Assembly (NCBI GenBank): GCA_900550105.1
Contig: URQW01000023.1
Location: 1-38,787, forward strand
Direction of reading: 5' to 3'
DNA: 38,787 bases
From: an uncultured Pelosinus sp.
GTDB lineage: Bacteria > Bacillota > Negativicutes > UMGS1260
Below are positions 31,142 to 38,787 of the stretch, piece by piece. Under the pieces are notes generated by a model, which made no database searches, was not told where the DNA came from, and was given only the letters and a program-made list of their open reading frames with translations. The stretch's first letter is position 1. Every line of letters begins with the position of its first letter. A program made the position numbers and the translations under genes.

Positions 31142-32386
31142 TTAACGGTGCGGTAGCAGCGGGGCCGTTAAATCTTTTACACCTACGAGGCCAAGTACGG
31201 TAAGAAAAATCGTTTGAGGACCCCAAAAGGCGTTAGTAGGGTCGAACCATTCGCCAAGCGAGTGGCCTTGACCGCTGTCGCCGCCACCGCCCAGACGCAG
31301 CGAAGGAATTCCTAAACTCATGGGGTAGTTGGCATCGGTGCTGCCAGCTGAACTTAAAGCGGGATTTAACTGCAAGGCGTCGGCAGCAGCCCACGCGCTT
31401 TGGACAATCATCAAATCTTTTGGTTGACTGGCGGCAGGGCGGTCGCCGATGAGTTTAAGCTGGACAGTAAGGTCTTGGCTGTTCCAACGGAGATTTTCCT
31501 CTACGGCAGCTTTATCCGCAAAGGCAATAATATTCTCTTCTAGTTTCTTCAATTCTGCTTCGCTGTCAGAGCGGATGTCGACAGTCATACTGGCTTCTTC
31601 GGCAATGGAGTTAATGGAGGTGCCGCCAGTGATTGTGCCGATTGTAAAAGTTGTTTTAGGTGTTGTCGGCGGTACGAGATTGGCAATCTTAGAGATGGCT
31701 CGCCCCAGAGCATGGGTGGCGCTGGGTTGCCCAAAGTGATTGAAACTATGGCCGCCAGGGCCGTGATAAATGATTTCGTAGCGACGACTGCCTGTAGCCA
31801 GGTAAGTGATGTGATTCGGGCTTGTTCCGTCAATGGTGATAAACCCATCGATGTTTTTTTGTTGTGCAAAGAAGTTTTTTACGCCGCGTAAGTTACCGAG
31901 ACCTTCTTCACCTACTGTTCCGCCAAAAATGATATCGCCCTCTGTGGCGATGTTGCTTTGGCGCAGCGCACGGATGACTGTTAAAATGGCGGCAAGGCCG
32001 CGAGCATCATCGGCAATGCCTGGCGCATACAGACGACCGTCAATCTCTTTGACCGTTACGTCTGTATCAGCGGGAAAAACTGTATCAAGGTGGGCCGAGA
32101 CAAATAGGGTTGGTCCTTGACCTGAGCCCTTATAGGTGCCAAAGACACTTCCTTCTGAGTCGGATTGTAGGTCTGTTAGTCCTAATTGTTTCAATTGACT
32201 TAAATAGTAAGCGGCGCGAGTTGATTCCGCGAAGGGGGGCGCCGCAATTTCCGTTAAGGTCTTTTGATTAGCGACTGTTTGTGTGGCGTCGCTTTCTAAA
32301 AAAGCGATGCCTGTGGTGATACTGGGATCATTCTTTAACTTGGTGTATACGGAAGCTACCTCTGGTGATATGGTATAACAGCTCAT
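31142..32386 (-). CDS. M20-family metallopeptidase (PepT/ArgE-like)
   Basis: A 414-residue M20 zinc peptidase. The metal site is visible: HLD (His99, Asp101) in FVSAHLDTVF, the bridging Asp in GIADDARG (126-127), and the catalytic/ligand glutamates in GTVGEEGLGN (160-161). The lid-domain HGPGGHSF segment is also present. The C-terminal region DSGQGHSLGEWF carries the last His ligand. Family members are di- or tripeptidases, acetylornithine deacetylases or similar amidohydrolases. There is no signal peptide, so it acts in the cytoplasm, probably in peptide catabolism. Its own promoter lies at 32419-32448. Confidence 0.88.
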   Translation of the reverse strand: MSCYTISPEVASVYTKLKNDPSITTGIAFLESDATQTVANQKTLTEIAAPPFAESTRAAYYLSQLKQLGLTDLQSDSEGSVFGTYKGSGQGPTLFVSAHLDTVFPADTDVTVKEIDGRLYAPGIADDARGLAAILTVIRALRQSNIATEGDIIFGGTVGEEGLGNLRGVKNFFAQQKNIDGFITIDGTSPNHITYLATGSRRYEIIYHGPGGHSFNHFGQPSATHALGRAISKIANLVPPTTPKTTFTIGTITGGTSINSIAEEASMTVDIRSDSEAELKKLEENIIAFADKAAVEENLRWNSQDLTVQLKLIGDRPAASQPKDLMIVQSAWAAADALQLNPALSSAGSTDANYPMSLGIPSLRLGGGGDSGQGHSLGEWFDPTNAFWGPQTIFLTVLGLVGVKDLTAPLLPHR

Positions 32387-32418
32387 GGAGATCCTCCTTG
32401 CAGACTAAGACTTCTTTT

Positions 32419-32448
32419 ATTATAAGCTGATTTTCACATTTTTGGCAA
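32419..32448 (-). promoter_or_regulatory. Promoter of the M20 peptidase gene
   Basis: On the minus strand, TTGCCA (32448-32443), an 18-base spacer and TATAAT (32424-32419). The -35 box touches the T run of the menA terminator. Confidence 0.65.
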
Positions 32449-32478
32449 AAAAAGAAAGCTGCTTTTTATAAGCAGCTT
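32443..32478 (-). terminator. Terminator of menA
   Basis: Minus strand: AAGCTGCTT, a short A-rich loop and AAGCAGCTT, then TCTTTTTTT. The menA stop codon lies within the stem. Confidence 0.88.
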
Positions 32479-33373
32479 ACAAGGAATTGAAGTTGTGAAG
32501 AAAAATTGAAAAGGCTAATAAGAGGCCCAGTTTTCCGTGGAAGGAAGCTGTATTTTTCACGAGAAAAATCATGCGTGTCCGATCACCCAGCCAGGCGAGT
32601 CGGGCGCTGTGCAATTCTTTGATTGCCAGTGGCGCCAAGAGAAATGTAAAAGCGGCGCTTAACGGTAGCAACTGAGCAGCGATGAGTGCGGCAAGTGAGA
32701 GGAATGCTGCGGAATATAAGAAGAAATAAAGTGCCATGGCCCGATTTAAGCCAAGAAAGAGCGCCAAGGTTTGAATGCCCGCTTCTTTGTCATCTTCTAA
32801 ATCACGCAGATCATTGGCGTGCAAGATGGCCGCAACGAGAAAGGATATGGGAAGCGAAGCGATGATTGGCCAGAAGGATAGCACTTCTGTTTGCACATAA
32901 TAGGCAGGCCAGACCATGAGCGGTCCCATCAGAAAAAATACGAAAATGGAGCCGAGACCGCGGTATTTATAGGGGAGAGGTCCGCCAGTGTAGGTATAGG
33001 CGCCAATTATACCAATCAAGCCGCAGAACGCAATCGGCCAACCACACTCATAGGTTAGCCAAAGACCGAGCAGCGTACCAAGGGCCACTGCTAAACGAGC
33101 AGCTTGTTGCATGGCTTGTGGTGTCATTGTGCCGGTAACTAATTGCGGACAGCTGTGAGCGGAGGCGATGGTGTCGACGCCTTTTACATAATCACTGTAA
33201 GTGTTTAAAAGATTGGCGCCGATTTGCAGTAACATACCGCCGCCAAGGGCGGCAAAAAAATGAGTCCAAAGAAACAGTTTCGTTTCTGTAAAGGCGAGGG
33301 CTGTGCCGAGAGAAATCGGTACAAGCGACGCCGTTAGCGTCCAAGGGCGAATTGCGAGAAACCAGGCTTTCAT
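32477..33373 (-). CDS. menA: 1,4-dihydroxy-2-naphthoate polyprenyltransferase (MenA), UbiA family
   Basis: A 298-residue integral membrane prenyltransferase with about eight or nine helices. It attaches the polyprenyl chain to 1,4-dihydroxy-2-naphthoate in menaquinone synthesis. The first Asp-rich region is NLLNTYSDYVKGVDT and the second is HANDLRDLEDDKEAGI. Length and motif spacing match MenA better than UbiA/heme-O types. The start at 33373 is set by AAGGAGGT seven bases upstream; a 33-residue N-terminal extension lacks such a site. No other men genes are adjacent. It implies that the cell makes menaquinone and so has some anaerobic electron transport. Confidence 0.88.
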   Translation of the reverse strand: MKAWFLAIRPWTLTASLVPISLGTALAFTETKLFLWTHFFAALGGGMLLQIGANLLNTYSDYVKGVDTIASAHSCPQLVTGTMTPQAMQQAARLAVALGTLLGLWLTYECGWPIAFCGLIGIIGAYTYTGGPLPYKYRGLGSIFVFFLMGPLMVWPAYYVQTEVLSFWPIIASLPISFLVAAILHANDLRDLEDDKEAGIQTLALFLGLNRAMALYFFLYSAAFLSLAALIAAQLLPLSAAFTFLLAPLAIKELHSARLAWLGDRTRMIFLVKNTASFHGKLGLLLAFSIFLHNFNSL

Positions 33374-33549
33374 AGTAACCTCCTTACGATCTATGGGCAT
33401 AATTACAATAATAAATTCGTGCTGCCTCGATGAAATCCTGTTAACCAGTTTTAGGGGGATTTTCAGTAGCAAAGGGCAGGAAATTGCGAAAAAAGCGGGA
33501 AAATTAATAATAATAAGTGAAATCGCCGTGGACTAAGGAGAGCATAATT

Positions 33550-34674
33550 GTGGCAGCCATTAAAATTTTAGTGATTGGGGCCAACGCAGCAAATGTAACA
33601 GAAATTAAACAAGTCGTTGTATCAGCCATTGGTGGCGGCGCCCGTATTATGACGGCTGATGTGACCAACTATCGGCAGGCGCCGCCAGCTGACTTATATG
33701 TCTGTTTAATTAATCGTAAAGAAGAAATGGAAACGGCCTTTGGCCTGGAGAAAGTAGCTGCGTTAACTCTAGTTCCGCCTACGGAATATTTTTTGCGATT
33801 GAGCCGGATTGACGCTGGGGAAAAGGTTCTTATCTTTAATAATAGTGTTTCAGGAACGCGCGTTTTAGTGGATCGGATTACTCGCTATGGACTGAATAAT
33901 TTGCACTATGAAATTCTCCCCTATGATGAGATCGATCATGACAGGGCTGTTGCTTTATTGCAAGGTGCAACTTGCATTATTGGCGGCATTGCCTATGTTG
34001 GGCCTGGCAGTGCTTTGTATACTCGCTTTGGTGCGGATTTGCCGCCGAATGTTACTGTTTTAGTCAGTCCGCCACGCTCGGCTACGGCAGAATCCATTAG
34101 TAAGCTGACTTATATTTATTCTTCTTTGTATCATAAAGCGGTCATGGAACGTTTGAAGCGTTTATCTTCGATCGATAGTCTCACAAGCCTGCCTAATAGG
34201 CGCAGTTTTGATGATTATTTGAAAAATGCCTGGCGTAAGGCAAAACGGCAGCGCCAGCCGCTGGCATTAGCCATGATCGATATCGACTATTTTAAGTATT
34301 ATAATGATTTGAACGGACATGTCGAAGGGGATCGCTGTCTGCAGCGCATTGCTCGAACTGTTCGCAAAGTGTTAAAGCCCTATGATGGGTTTTTTGCTCG
34401 CTATGGCGGTGAAGAATTTGTAGCCATGTTGCCAAAGGTTTCTATGGCTGATGGGTATGATATTTTAGAAAAAGTACGAAAAACTGTGGTGCAGCAAGAG
34501 ATTAGAAACCCCTTTTCCCCAGTTTCCCCAATGCTTACGATTAGCATTGGACTGACAGTGGTGGTGCCTGCCGAAGGTTTGGAATTAAAAGATTTACTGG
34601 TGCGGGCTGACCAGGCACTATACTTGGCAAAGCAGCGCGGTAGGAATCAAGTTGTCTGTAAAAATTTTAAATAA
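33550..34674 (+). CDS. Diguanylate cyclase with an N-terminal PrpR/receiver-like sensor domain
   Basis: A 374-residue cytoplasmic protein. The C-terminal GGDEF domain starts at about 205 (SIDSLTSLPNRRSFDDYL) and has the active-site variant GGEEF at 286-290 in ARYGGEEFVAML. DIDYFKYYNDLNGH is the conserved substrate/metal region. The N-terminal 200 residues look like a Rossmann-type sensor (ILVIGANAANVTEIKQVV, VSGTRVLVDRITRYGLNNLHYEILPYDE). Similar text occurs at the N-terminus of some sigma-54 activators of the PrpR type, as I recall. GTG 33550 is taken as the start because AAGGAGA lies eight bases upstream. It diverges from menA. Synthesis of cyclic-di-GMP is likely; the ligand is unknown. 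Confidence 0.88.
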   Translation: MAAIKILVIGANAANVTEIKQVVVSAIGGGARIMTADVTNYRQAPPADLYVCLINRKEEMETAFGLEKVAALTLVPPTEYFLRLSRIDAGEKVLIFNNSVSGTRVLVDRITRYGLNNLHYEILPYDEIDHDRAVALLQGATCIIGGIAYVGPGSALYTRFGADLPPNVTVLVSPPRSATAESISKLTYIYSSLYHKAVMERLKRLSSIDSLTSLPNRRSFDDYLKNAWRKAKRQRQPLALAMIDIDYFKYYNDLNGHVEGDRCLQRIARTVRKVLKPYDGFFARYGGEEFVAMLPKVSMADGYDILEKVRKTVVQQEIRNPFSPVSPMLTISIGLTVVVPAEGLELKDLLVRADQALYLAKQRGRNQVVCKNFK

Positions 34675-34694
34675 CAAGAATTTTAAATAACCTA

Positions 34695-34723
34695 TTGCAT
34701 TTTTGATTTTTGTGCTATATAAT
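34695..34723 (+). promoter_or_regulatory. Promoter of tRNA-Ser
   Basis: TTGCAT (34695-34700), a 17-base spacer and TATAAT (34718-34723), 24 bases upstream of the tRNA. Confidence 0.8.
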
Positions 34724-34747
34724 ATTACTTGCGTCTGTAGAGCAAAC

Positions 34748-34837
34748 GGAGAGATGTCCGAGTGGTTGAAGGAGCACGCCTGGAAAGCGTGTGTAGGGGA
34801 AACTCTACCGAGGGTTCGAATCCCTCTCTCTCCGCCA
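34748..34837 (+). tRNA. tRNA-Ser (anticodon GGA)
   Basis: A 90-base class II tRNA with a long variable arm (GTAGGGGAAACTCTAC). The acceptor stem GGAGAGA pairs with TCTCTCC, followed by discriminator G and an encoded CCA. The anticodon loop CTGGAAA gives GGA (34782-34784), reading TCC/TCT. The T loop GGTTCGAATCC is standard. Confidence 0.97.
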
Positions 34838-34924
34838 TATTTACAAAGTGAGCCTTGATAAGTTATCGCTGATAATTTATAAAGGCTTTTTTAGCCTAAT
34901 GAGAGACGGCTTGTTATTTTTAAG

Positions 34925-35057
34925 GTCGGGCTACGGTTTTTATGGCGGGTCTTGCGCAATGGCAGCTCATGAACCTCGTCAGGTCCGGAAGGAAGCAGCG
35001 ATAAGTGATCCCTGTTATGTGCCGCAAGGGTGCCTGCTGTAGGGATCGTAGTCCGAC
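34925..35057 (+). ncRNA. ffs: Signal recognition particle RNA (small bacterial type)
   Basis: The universally conserved SRP domain GTCAGGTCCGGAAGGAAGCA lies at 34978-34997. The ends pair: GTCGGGCTACG (34925-34935) with CGTAGTCCGAC (35047-35057), giving a hairpin of about 133 bases with no Alu domain. It would bind Ffh and direct membrane-protein targeting. A terminator follows at 35086. The placement tRNA-Ser, SRP RNA, dnaX is common in Firmicutes. Confidence 0.95.
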
Positions 35058-35085
35058 GTTAAAAATAGCGGTCGCAAAATAAAGA

Positions 35086-35110
35086 AACAGCCTTGTTGGC
35101 TGTTTTTTTA
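35086..35110 (+). terminator. Terminator after SRP RNA
   Basis: AACAGCC, a TTGTT loop and GGCTGTT, then a T run. Confidence 0.88.
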
Positions 35111-35231
35111 TTTTATCAATGAAAATAACTTGTCTTTGCTAGACGGAGTAAATTTCCGTTTAGAGAGGAAAACTGAGAAATAAACGCGAAGAAAGAAAAA
35201 ACGGTTTCAGTAGTAAGAAGGAGGTGTTCCT

Positions 35232-36998
35232 ATGGCTTATGTGGCTTTATACCGCAAGTGGCGGCCCTATAATTTTGACGGATTAGTGGGCCAGACACAT
35301 ATCAGCCAAACTCTAAAAAATGCCATTGAGACAGGGAAGACCACTCATGCCTATCTGTTTACCGGGCCTCGCGGTACAGGCAAGACAAGTACTGCTAAGA
35401 TTTTAGCCAAAGCTTTAAATTGTGAGCATGGACCGACAGCGAATCCCTGTAATGAATGTTCCAACTGTGAAAAGATTAATCAGAATAGCTCAATGGATGT
35501 CTTTGAAATTGATGCTGCTTCCAATCGTGGAACTGACGAGATTCGCGATTTGCGTGAAACCGTTAAATTTGCACCGGCGGAAGGCCGCTATAAAGTCTAT
35601 ATTATTGACGAAGTACATATGCTGACTCAAGAGGCATTCAATGCGCTGTTAAAAACATTGGAAGAACCTCCGGCTCATGTGGTGTTCATTCTAGCCACAA
35701 CGGAGCCGCATCGAATTCCTGCTACCATTCATTCGCGATGCCAACGCTATGATTTTCATCGGATTAAAGTGACTGATTTAATGACTCACTTGCGCCATGT
35801 GGCGCAAGAAAGCGCTATTGCCGTGAATGATGAGGCGCTCAAACTGATTGCGGTTCATGCTGAAGGCGGACTGCGTGATGCTTTAAGTGTTCTCGATCAA
35901 TGCAGTGTGATGGTAGATGGAGAGATTCTACCAGAAGATGTGCGGAATTTATTAGGCCTAATCGGTGATGACTGGATATATTCTTTGCTACAAGAGATTG
36001 CCAGCTGCCAGATGGAAGCTGCTTTTTTAACGCTTGATCAAATTTTAACGGCAGGTAAGGATGTTCGTCAATTATTAGCCGAATTAGCAGTGTACTCCCG
36101 CAATCTGCTGTTATATCAAGCAGCACCGCAGATGATTGATGATCACTTCGGCGGGAATCGAGACCATCTCATTGAACTTGGTCGACTCTTTACGCAAGAG
36201 GAAGTCATACAGGTTATTGAAAAGTGTCAGGAGGCTTGGGAACGGGCGAAACGATCTAATACGCCGCGTCTTGATGCGGAGATGGCCTTTTTATCGCTGT
36301 GTCGTCGGAAAGAGCAAACTTTAGCTGGGCTTGTGGCCCGGGTTGAAGAATTAGAAAGAGCTTTGCATAACCAAGGTGTCGACAGTACGCCAATAGCTCG
36401 TCAGAGCCAGTATGGTTTTTCGTCGCGCAGCCAAAAGCGGGTGATCGACGCAGGGCCTAGTCGTCAGACGCCGGAGCGGGCAACTGTAGCAGAAAAGCAA
36501 TTCGTTTCTAATTCGGCTGATTTGCCTGCTGCTGCCCCAGTAACTGAGCCTAAGGCAAAAGCACAGCAAAAAGAAGCGGTTTCAGTAGCGGAGCCTATTG
36601 ACCTGCATAATTTGGACGCTTTGTGGGATAGTGTGCTTAAAGAACTAATCGCTCAGGGGAAAAGATCGGTTCATGCCTGCGTGGCTCAGGGGAAACTAGT
36701 TGAAGTGAGTCAAGAAGGCGCCATTATAGCTTTTGCTTCGGCTTTTCCGAAAGATCGGACGCAAAAAGAGGATTATCGCTCGATTATCGAGAACATCATA
36801 GGCCAAAGAGCTGGGCGACCTATCGTCCTTCGCTGTGTCTTGCAAAGTGAGGCAGCTGTACCCGTTAAGTCGGCGCCTGCTGCTGATAAGTCGCAAGAGG
36901 CTGTTGGACCGCAGGAGGATCATCCAGCTTTAATCAAGGCCAAGCAAATGTTTGGCGGTCAAGTTATAAAACAAGAAAATCCTAAGGAGGATCACTAG
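35232..36998 (+). CDS. dnaX: DNA polymerase III subunits gamma and tau
   Basis: A 588-residue clamp-loader subunit. MAYVALYRKWRPYNFDGLVGQ is the standard N-terminus. Walker A is GPRGTGKTS at 45-53, zinc ligands are Cys64, 73, 76 and 79, and Walker B is YIIDEVHML with the SRC motif in HSRCQRYDF. Domain III follows, then a Pro/Ala-rich linker (about 390-450) and a tau-type C-terminal segment. It loads the beta clamp and links the replisome. I saw no clear frameshift site for a short gamma form. GGAGGTG precedes the ATG. It is the first gene of dnaX-ybaB-recR. Confidence 0.97.
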   Translation: MAYVALYRKWRPYNFDGLVGQTHISQTLKNAIETGKTTHAYLFTGPRGTGKTSTAKILAKALNCEHGPTANPCNECSNCEKINQNSSMDVFEIDAASNRGTDEIRDLRETVKFAPAEGRYKVYIIDEVHMLTQEAFNALLKTLEEPPAHVVFILATTEPHRIPATIHSRCQRYDFHRIKVTDLMTHLRHVAQESAIAVNDEALKLIAVHAEGGLRDALSVLDQCSVMVDGEILPEDVRNLLGLIGDDWIYSLLQEIASCQMEAAFLTLDQILTAGKDVRQLLAELAVYSRNLLLYQAAPQMIDDHFGGNRDHLIELGRLFTQEEVIQVIEKCQEAWERAKRSNTPRLDAEMAFLSLCRRKEQTLAGLVARVEELERALHNQGVDSTPIARQSQYGFSSRSQKRVIDAGPSRQTPERATVAEKQFVSNSADLPAAAPVTEPKAKAQQKEAVSVAEPIDLHNLDALWDSVLKELIAQGKRSVHACVAQGKLVEVSQEGAIIAFASAFPKDRTQKEDYRSIIENIIGQRAGRPIVLRCVLQSEAAVPVKSAPAADKSQEAVGPQEDHPALIKAKQMFGGQVIKQENPKEDH

Positions 36999-37325
36999 AT
37001 GTTTGGAAACATGGGCAATATGGGTGCCATGATGAAAAAGGTGCAGAAATTGCAAGCAGAAATGGGCAAACTGCAGAATGAATTAAAAAAGCGTACGCTC
37101 GAGGCTTCTGCTGGCGGCGGTGTAGTTACTGTTGTTGTAACAGGGGAAAAACAAATTCAATCCATTAAAATCAATCCTTCGGCAGTTGACCCGGAAGATG
37201 TTGAAATGCTGGAAGATCTTATTACAGCTGCTGTTAATGAAGCCTTGAAAAAGGTCGATGATATGATGGCGCAGGAAATGGGTAAATTGACTGGCGGGTT
37301 GAATTTACCGCCGGGAATGCTGTAA
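36999..37325 (+). CDS. YbaB/EbfC-family nucleoid-associated protein
   Basis: A 108-residue protein that starts with MFGNMGNMGAMMKKVQKLQAEM, a coiled-coil helix, and then has VVTVVVTGEKQIQSIKINPSAVDPEDVEMLEDLI, the conserved core. Family members bind DNA as dimers and coat the nucleoid. It begins on the base after the dnaX stop, with AAGGAGG inside the end of dnaX. It is followed by recR after three bases. Confidence 0.95.
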   Translation: MFGNMGNMGAMMKKVQKLQAEMGKLQNELKKRTLEASAGGGVVTVVVTGEKQIQSIKINPSAVDPEDVEMLEDLITAAVNEALKKVDDMMAQEMGKLTGGLNLPPGML

Positions 37326-37328
37326 GAC

Positions 37329-37925
37329 ATGCAAAAACTGGCTCCTCTGGCCAAACTTGTGGAACAGTTTCGACGATTGCCGGGCATCGGGCAGAAAACT
37401 GCCACCCGTCTGGCTTATCATATTTTAGCTGTCGATAAAGAAAAGGCTCTTGCTTTGGCACAGGCGATTATGGAAGCAAAAGAGAGAATTCGCTACTGCT
37501 CACGCTGCTATAATTTGACGGATCAGGACCCTTGCTTGTTATGTCAGGATGAGTCTAGGGAGAAACAAATTCTTTGCGTTGTAGAAGAACCGCGTGACGT
37601 GGGGGCTATGGAGCGGACGCGGCAGTATCATGGTCAGTACCATGTATTGCATGGTGCTTTATCCCCCTTAGAAGGCATTGGCCCAGAACAAATCAAAGTC
37701 AAAGAACTGTTAGCTAGGCTTTCGCTGGAATCTTTCCAAGAAGTCATTGTAGCGACAAATCCTGATGTGGAAGGCGAGGCGACAGCGCTTTATCTATCGC
37801 GTTTGCTAAAACCGTTGGGGATTAAAGTCACTCGTATTGCTCACGGCCTGCCTGTTGGCGGCGATCTTGATTATGCTGATGAAATGACCTTATCAAAGGC
37901 GCTGGAAAATCGACGTGAAATGTAA
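37329..37925 (+). CDS. recR: Recombination protein RecR
   Basis: A 198-residue RecR of normal length. The helix-hairpin-helix is RLPGIGQKTATRLAYHIL, the four zinc cysteines are Cys57, 60, 69 and 72, and the Toprim domain (CVVEEPRDVGAMERTRQYHGQYHVLHG) and the C-terminal Walker-like VATNPDVEGEATALYL are intact. It acts with RecF and RecO in gap repair. It is the last gene of dnaX-ybaB-recR, before a terminator. Confidence 0.97.
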   Translation: MQKLAPLAKLVEQFRRLPGIGQKTATRLAYHILAVDKEKALALAQAIMEAKERIRYCSRCYNLTDQDPCLLCQDESREKQILCVVEEPRDVGAMERTRQYHGQYHVLHGALSPLEGIGPEQIKVKELLARLSLESFQEVIVATNPDVEGEATALYLSRLLKPLGIKVTRIAHGLPVGGDLDYADEMTLSKALENRREM

Positions 37926-37970
37926 AAACCTCAGGGATTCCGGTTATAAGGAAGCCCTGAGGTTTATTTT
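37926..37970 (+). terminator. Terminator of the dnaX-ybaB-recR operon
   Basis: AACCTCAGGG and CCCTGAGGTT pair across a loop that also holds TTCC/GGAA, followed by TATTTTTG. Confidence 0.87.
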
Positions 37971-38027
37971 TGTGACGAATGTATAATCAGGACGTGCTGA
38001 CCATATAGTGTAGCAGGAGGGGGTGCC

Positions 38028-38336
38028 ATGAAAGCTTGGTGGGAAAGAATTCTTGTTTTTTTGGAATTGAAGCAGCCGAGGAAGAATCCTTTGCTTGATG
38101 AGGTCAGGTTGTTGGCAGGCGCTAAAGAGGAATGGTTACGAGCAAAAAGGTATTTTGAATTTGTTCATGACCCGGATTTGACTGAGTATGCGATTTTCTC
38201 GATTAAAGCAGCTGAAATAAAATACCGCTACTTATTAAAGCAGGCCCGCCTGGAGGGGCTGTGTGTGTTGCCGATTAGTCAAACGGCCGTTCTGCGAGAT
38301 TTTGCTGAAAAGATTTCTCCGCCATGGAAGTATTAG
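38028..38336 (+). CDS. DUF2508 family protein
   Basis: A 102-residue cytoplasmic, charged, mostly helical protein. FEFVHDPDLTEYAIFSIKAAEIKYRYLLKQAR is the DUF2508 core. The family is small, of unknown function, and regularly sits between recR and bofA in spore-forming Firmicutes, as here. AGGAGGGGG lies six bases before the ATG. The function is unknown. Confidence 0.82.
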   Translation: MKAWWERILVFLELKQPRKNPLLDEVRLLAGAKEEWLRAKRYFEFVHDPDLTEYAIFSIKAAEIKYRYLLKQARLEGLCVLPISQTAVLRDFAEKISPPWKY

Positions 38337-38364
38337 GAGAAAGGTGACAGAAGACACTTTCTCC
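38336..38364 (+). other. Hairpin between DUF2508 and bofA
   Basis: GGAGAAAGGTG and CACTTTCTCC pair (one bulged G) around an 8-base loop and begin in the DUF2508 stop codon. No T run follows, so it may be an RNA-stability element or a weak terminator. Confidence 0.5.
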
Positions 38365-38409
38365 GCTACAATAGTAACAAGCAGATAAAATAGCGAGGGA
38401 AGTGAGTTC

Positions 38410-38688
38410 ATGGCTGCGCTCGGATTAGATTTCAATGTTGCTTTAGCCTATTTATTTGGCATTGCGTTGATCTTTTTTATTGGCAAGATATTCCTCATGC
38501 CGCTTCGATTGGTTTTTAAACTGATTTACAATGCAATTATCGGTGGCATTATGCTTTATGTAATTAACTTTGTCGGTGCTCACTTTGGGTTTACTTTGGC
38601 ATTGAATCCTATTACGGCATTGATTGCTGGATTTTTAGGAATACCAGGTATTATTCTATTAGTTTTGGCCAAGCTATTCATTTTGTAA
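38410..38688 (+). CDS. bofA: Pro-sigmaK processing inhibitor BofA-family protein
   Basis: A 92-residue membrane protein with two or three hydrophobic segments: LAYLFGIALIFFIGKIFLM, then LVFKLIYNAIIGGIMLYVINFVGAHFG, and IAGFLGIPGIILLVLAKLFIL. The NAIIGG, NFVG and GxPG motifs are those of BofA, which restrains the SpoIVFB protease during sporulation in Bacillus. Its presence suggests a spore former, although BofA-like proteins also occur in some that do not sporulate. GAGGGAAGTGAG precedes the ATG. Confidence 0.87.
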   Translation: MAALGLDFNVALAYLFGIALIFFIGKIFLMPLRLVFKLIYNAIIGGIMLYVINFVGAHFGFTLALNPITALIAGFLGIPGIILLVLAKLFIL

Positions 38689-38717
38689 AAAGCTTAAAAA
38701 AACATTGCGAAAAAGTG

Positions 38718-38747
38718 TTGACATAAGTGAATCTGCTGTGCTATTAT
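38718..38747 (+). promoter_or_regulatory. Strong promoter at window end, probably for an rRNA operon
   Basis: TTGACA (38718-38723), an 18-base spacer and TATTAT (38742-38747). It is followed by GTCGC-CGCTGA-GCGAC and an A-rich GAAAACAGAAAAG stretch of the kind seen in leaders of 16S rRNA genes. No gene begins before the window ends, so the target is inferred. Confidence 0.6.
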
Positions 38748-38787
38748 ATACAAGTCGCCGCTGAGCGACACGAAAACAGAAAAGAAT

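Noticed and set aside
1..38787. CRISPR arrays, insertion sequences, prophage or integrase genes
   Set aside because: No regularly spaced repeats, transposase or integrase motifs, or terminal inverted repeats were seen; gene order and composition look chromosomal throughout.

Overview
The window looks like a chromosomal segment of a diderm, spore-forming anaerobic Firmicute of the Negativicutes (Sporomusaceae-like). Evidence: the end of a pyruvate:ferredoxin oxidoreductase, an oxygen-sensitive 4-hydroxybutyryl-CoA dehydratase, a canonical T-box leader, a BofA-family sporulation protein, a short (about 133 nt) SRP RNA instead of the long Bacillus type, and an RND efflux pump, which normally spans an outer membrane. 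The genus is inference.

Layout. 1-423 is the 3' end of nifJ. 529-4175 (minus) is a three-gene operon: 4-hydroxybutyryl-CoA dehydratase, 4-hydroxybutyrate CoA-transferase and an AiiA/AttM-like lactonase. Together they could take gamma-butyrolactone to 4-hydroxybutyrate, its CoA ester and crotonyl-CoA. 4616-9806 (plus, divergent) is a seven-gene cluster: NifU-like protein, Cys-rich GGCN protein, acyl carrier protein, metallo-beta-lactamase-fold hydrolase, LuxE-type acyl-protein synthetase, LuxC-type acyl reductase and AMP-dependent ligase. This is a fatty-acid-reductase-like set with no luciferase and no LuxD. The 440-bp divergent intergenic region carries a good sigma-54 promoter for each arm, two dyad elements that could be shared enhancer sites, and a strong hairpin between them. 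A PAS-AAA-Fis sigma-54 activator follows at 9918-11345. This lactone/4-hydroxybutyrate plus ACP-linked aldehyde module under one sigma-54 switch is the best candidate for an undescribed system.

11398-13073 is a DUF134 regulator plus Mrp-NifX fusion operon behind a twin palindromic operator. 13206-19867 holds an exported Ntn hydrolase, a large GGDEF-EAL protein, a PAS-PucR regulator and an RsbW-like ATPase. 20614-25858 is a TetR-controlled RND efflux operon with matching operators before tetR and before the pump genes. 25926-27224 (minus) holds TerC-family and DJ-1/PfpI genes.

27313-29093 is a T-box-controlled MFS transporter. Next come a secreted class-3 lipase, a 50-residue protein with a TetR-type box inside its promoter, an M20 peptidase, menA and a diguanylate cyclase. 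The last part is core genome: tRNA-Ser(GGA), SRP RNA, dnaX, ybaB, recR, a DUF2508 gene and bofA. It ends at a strong promoter that probably drives an rRNA operon just outside the window.
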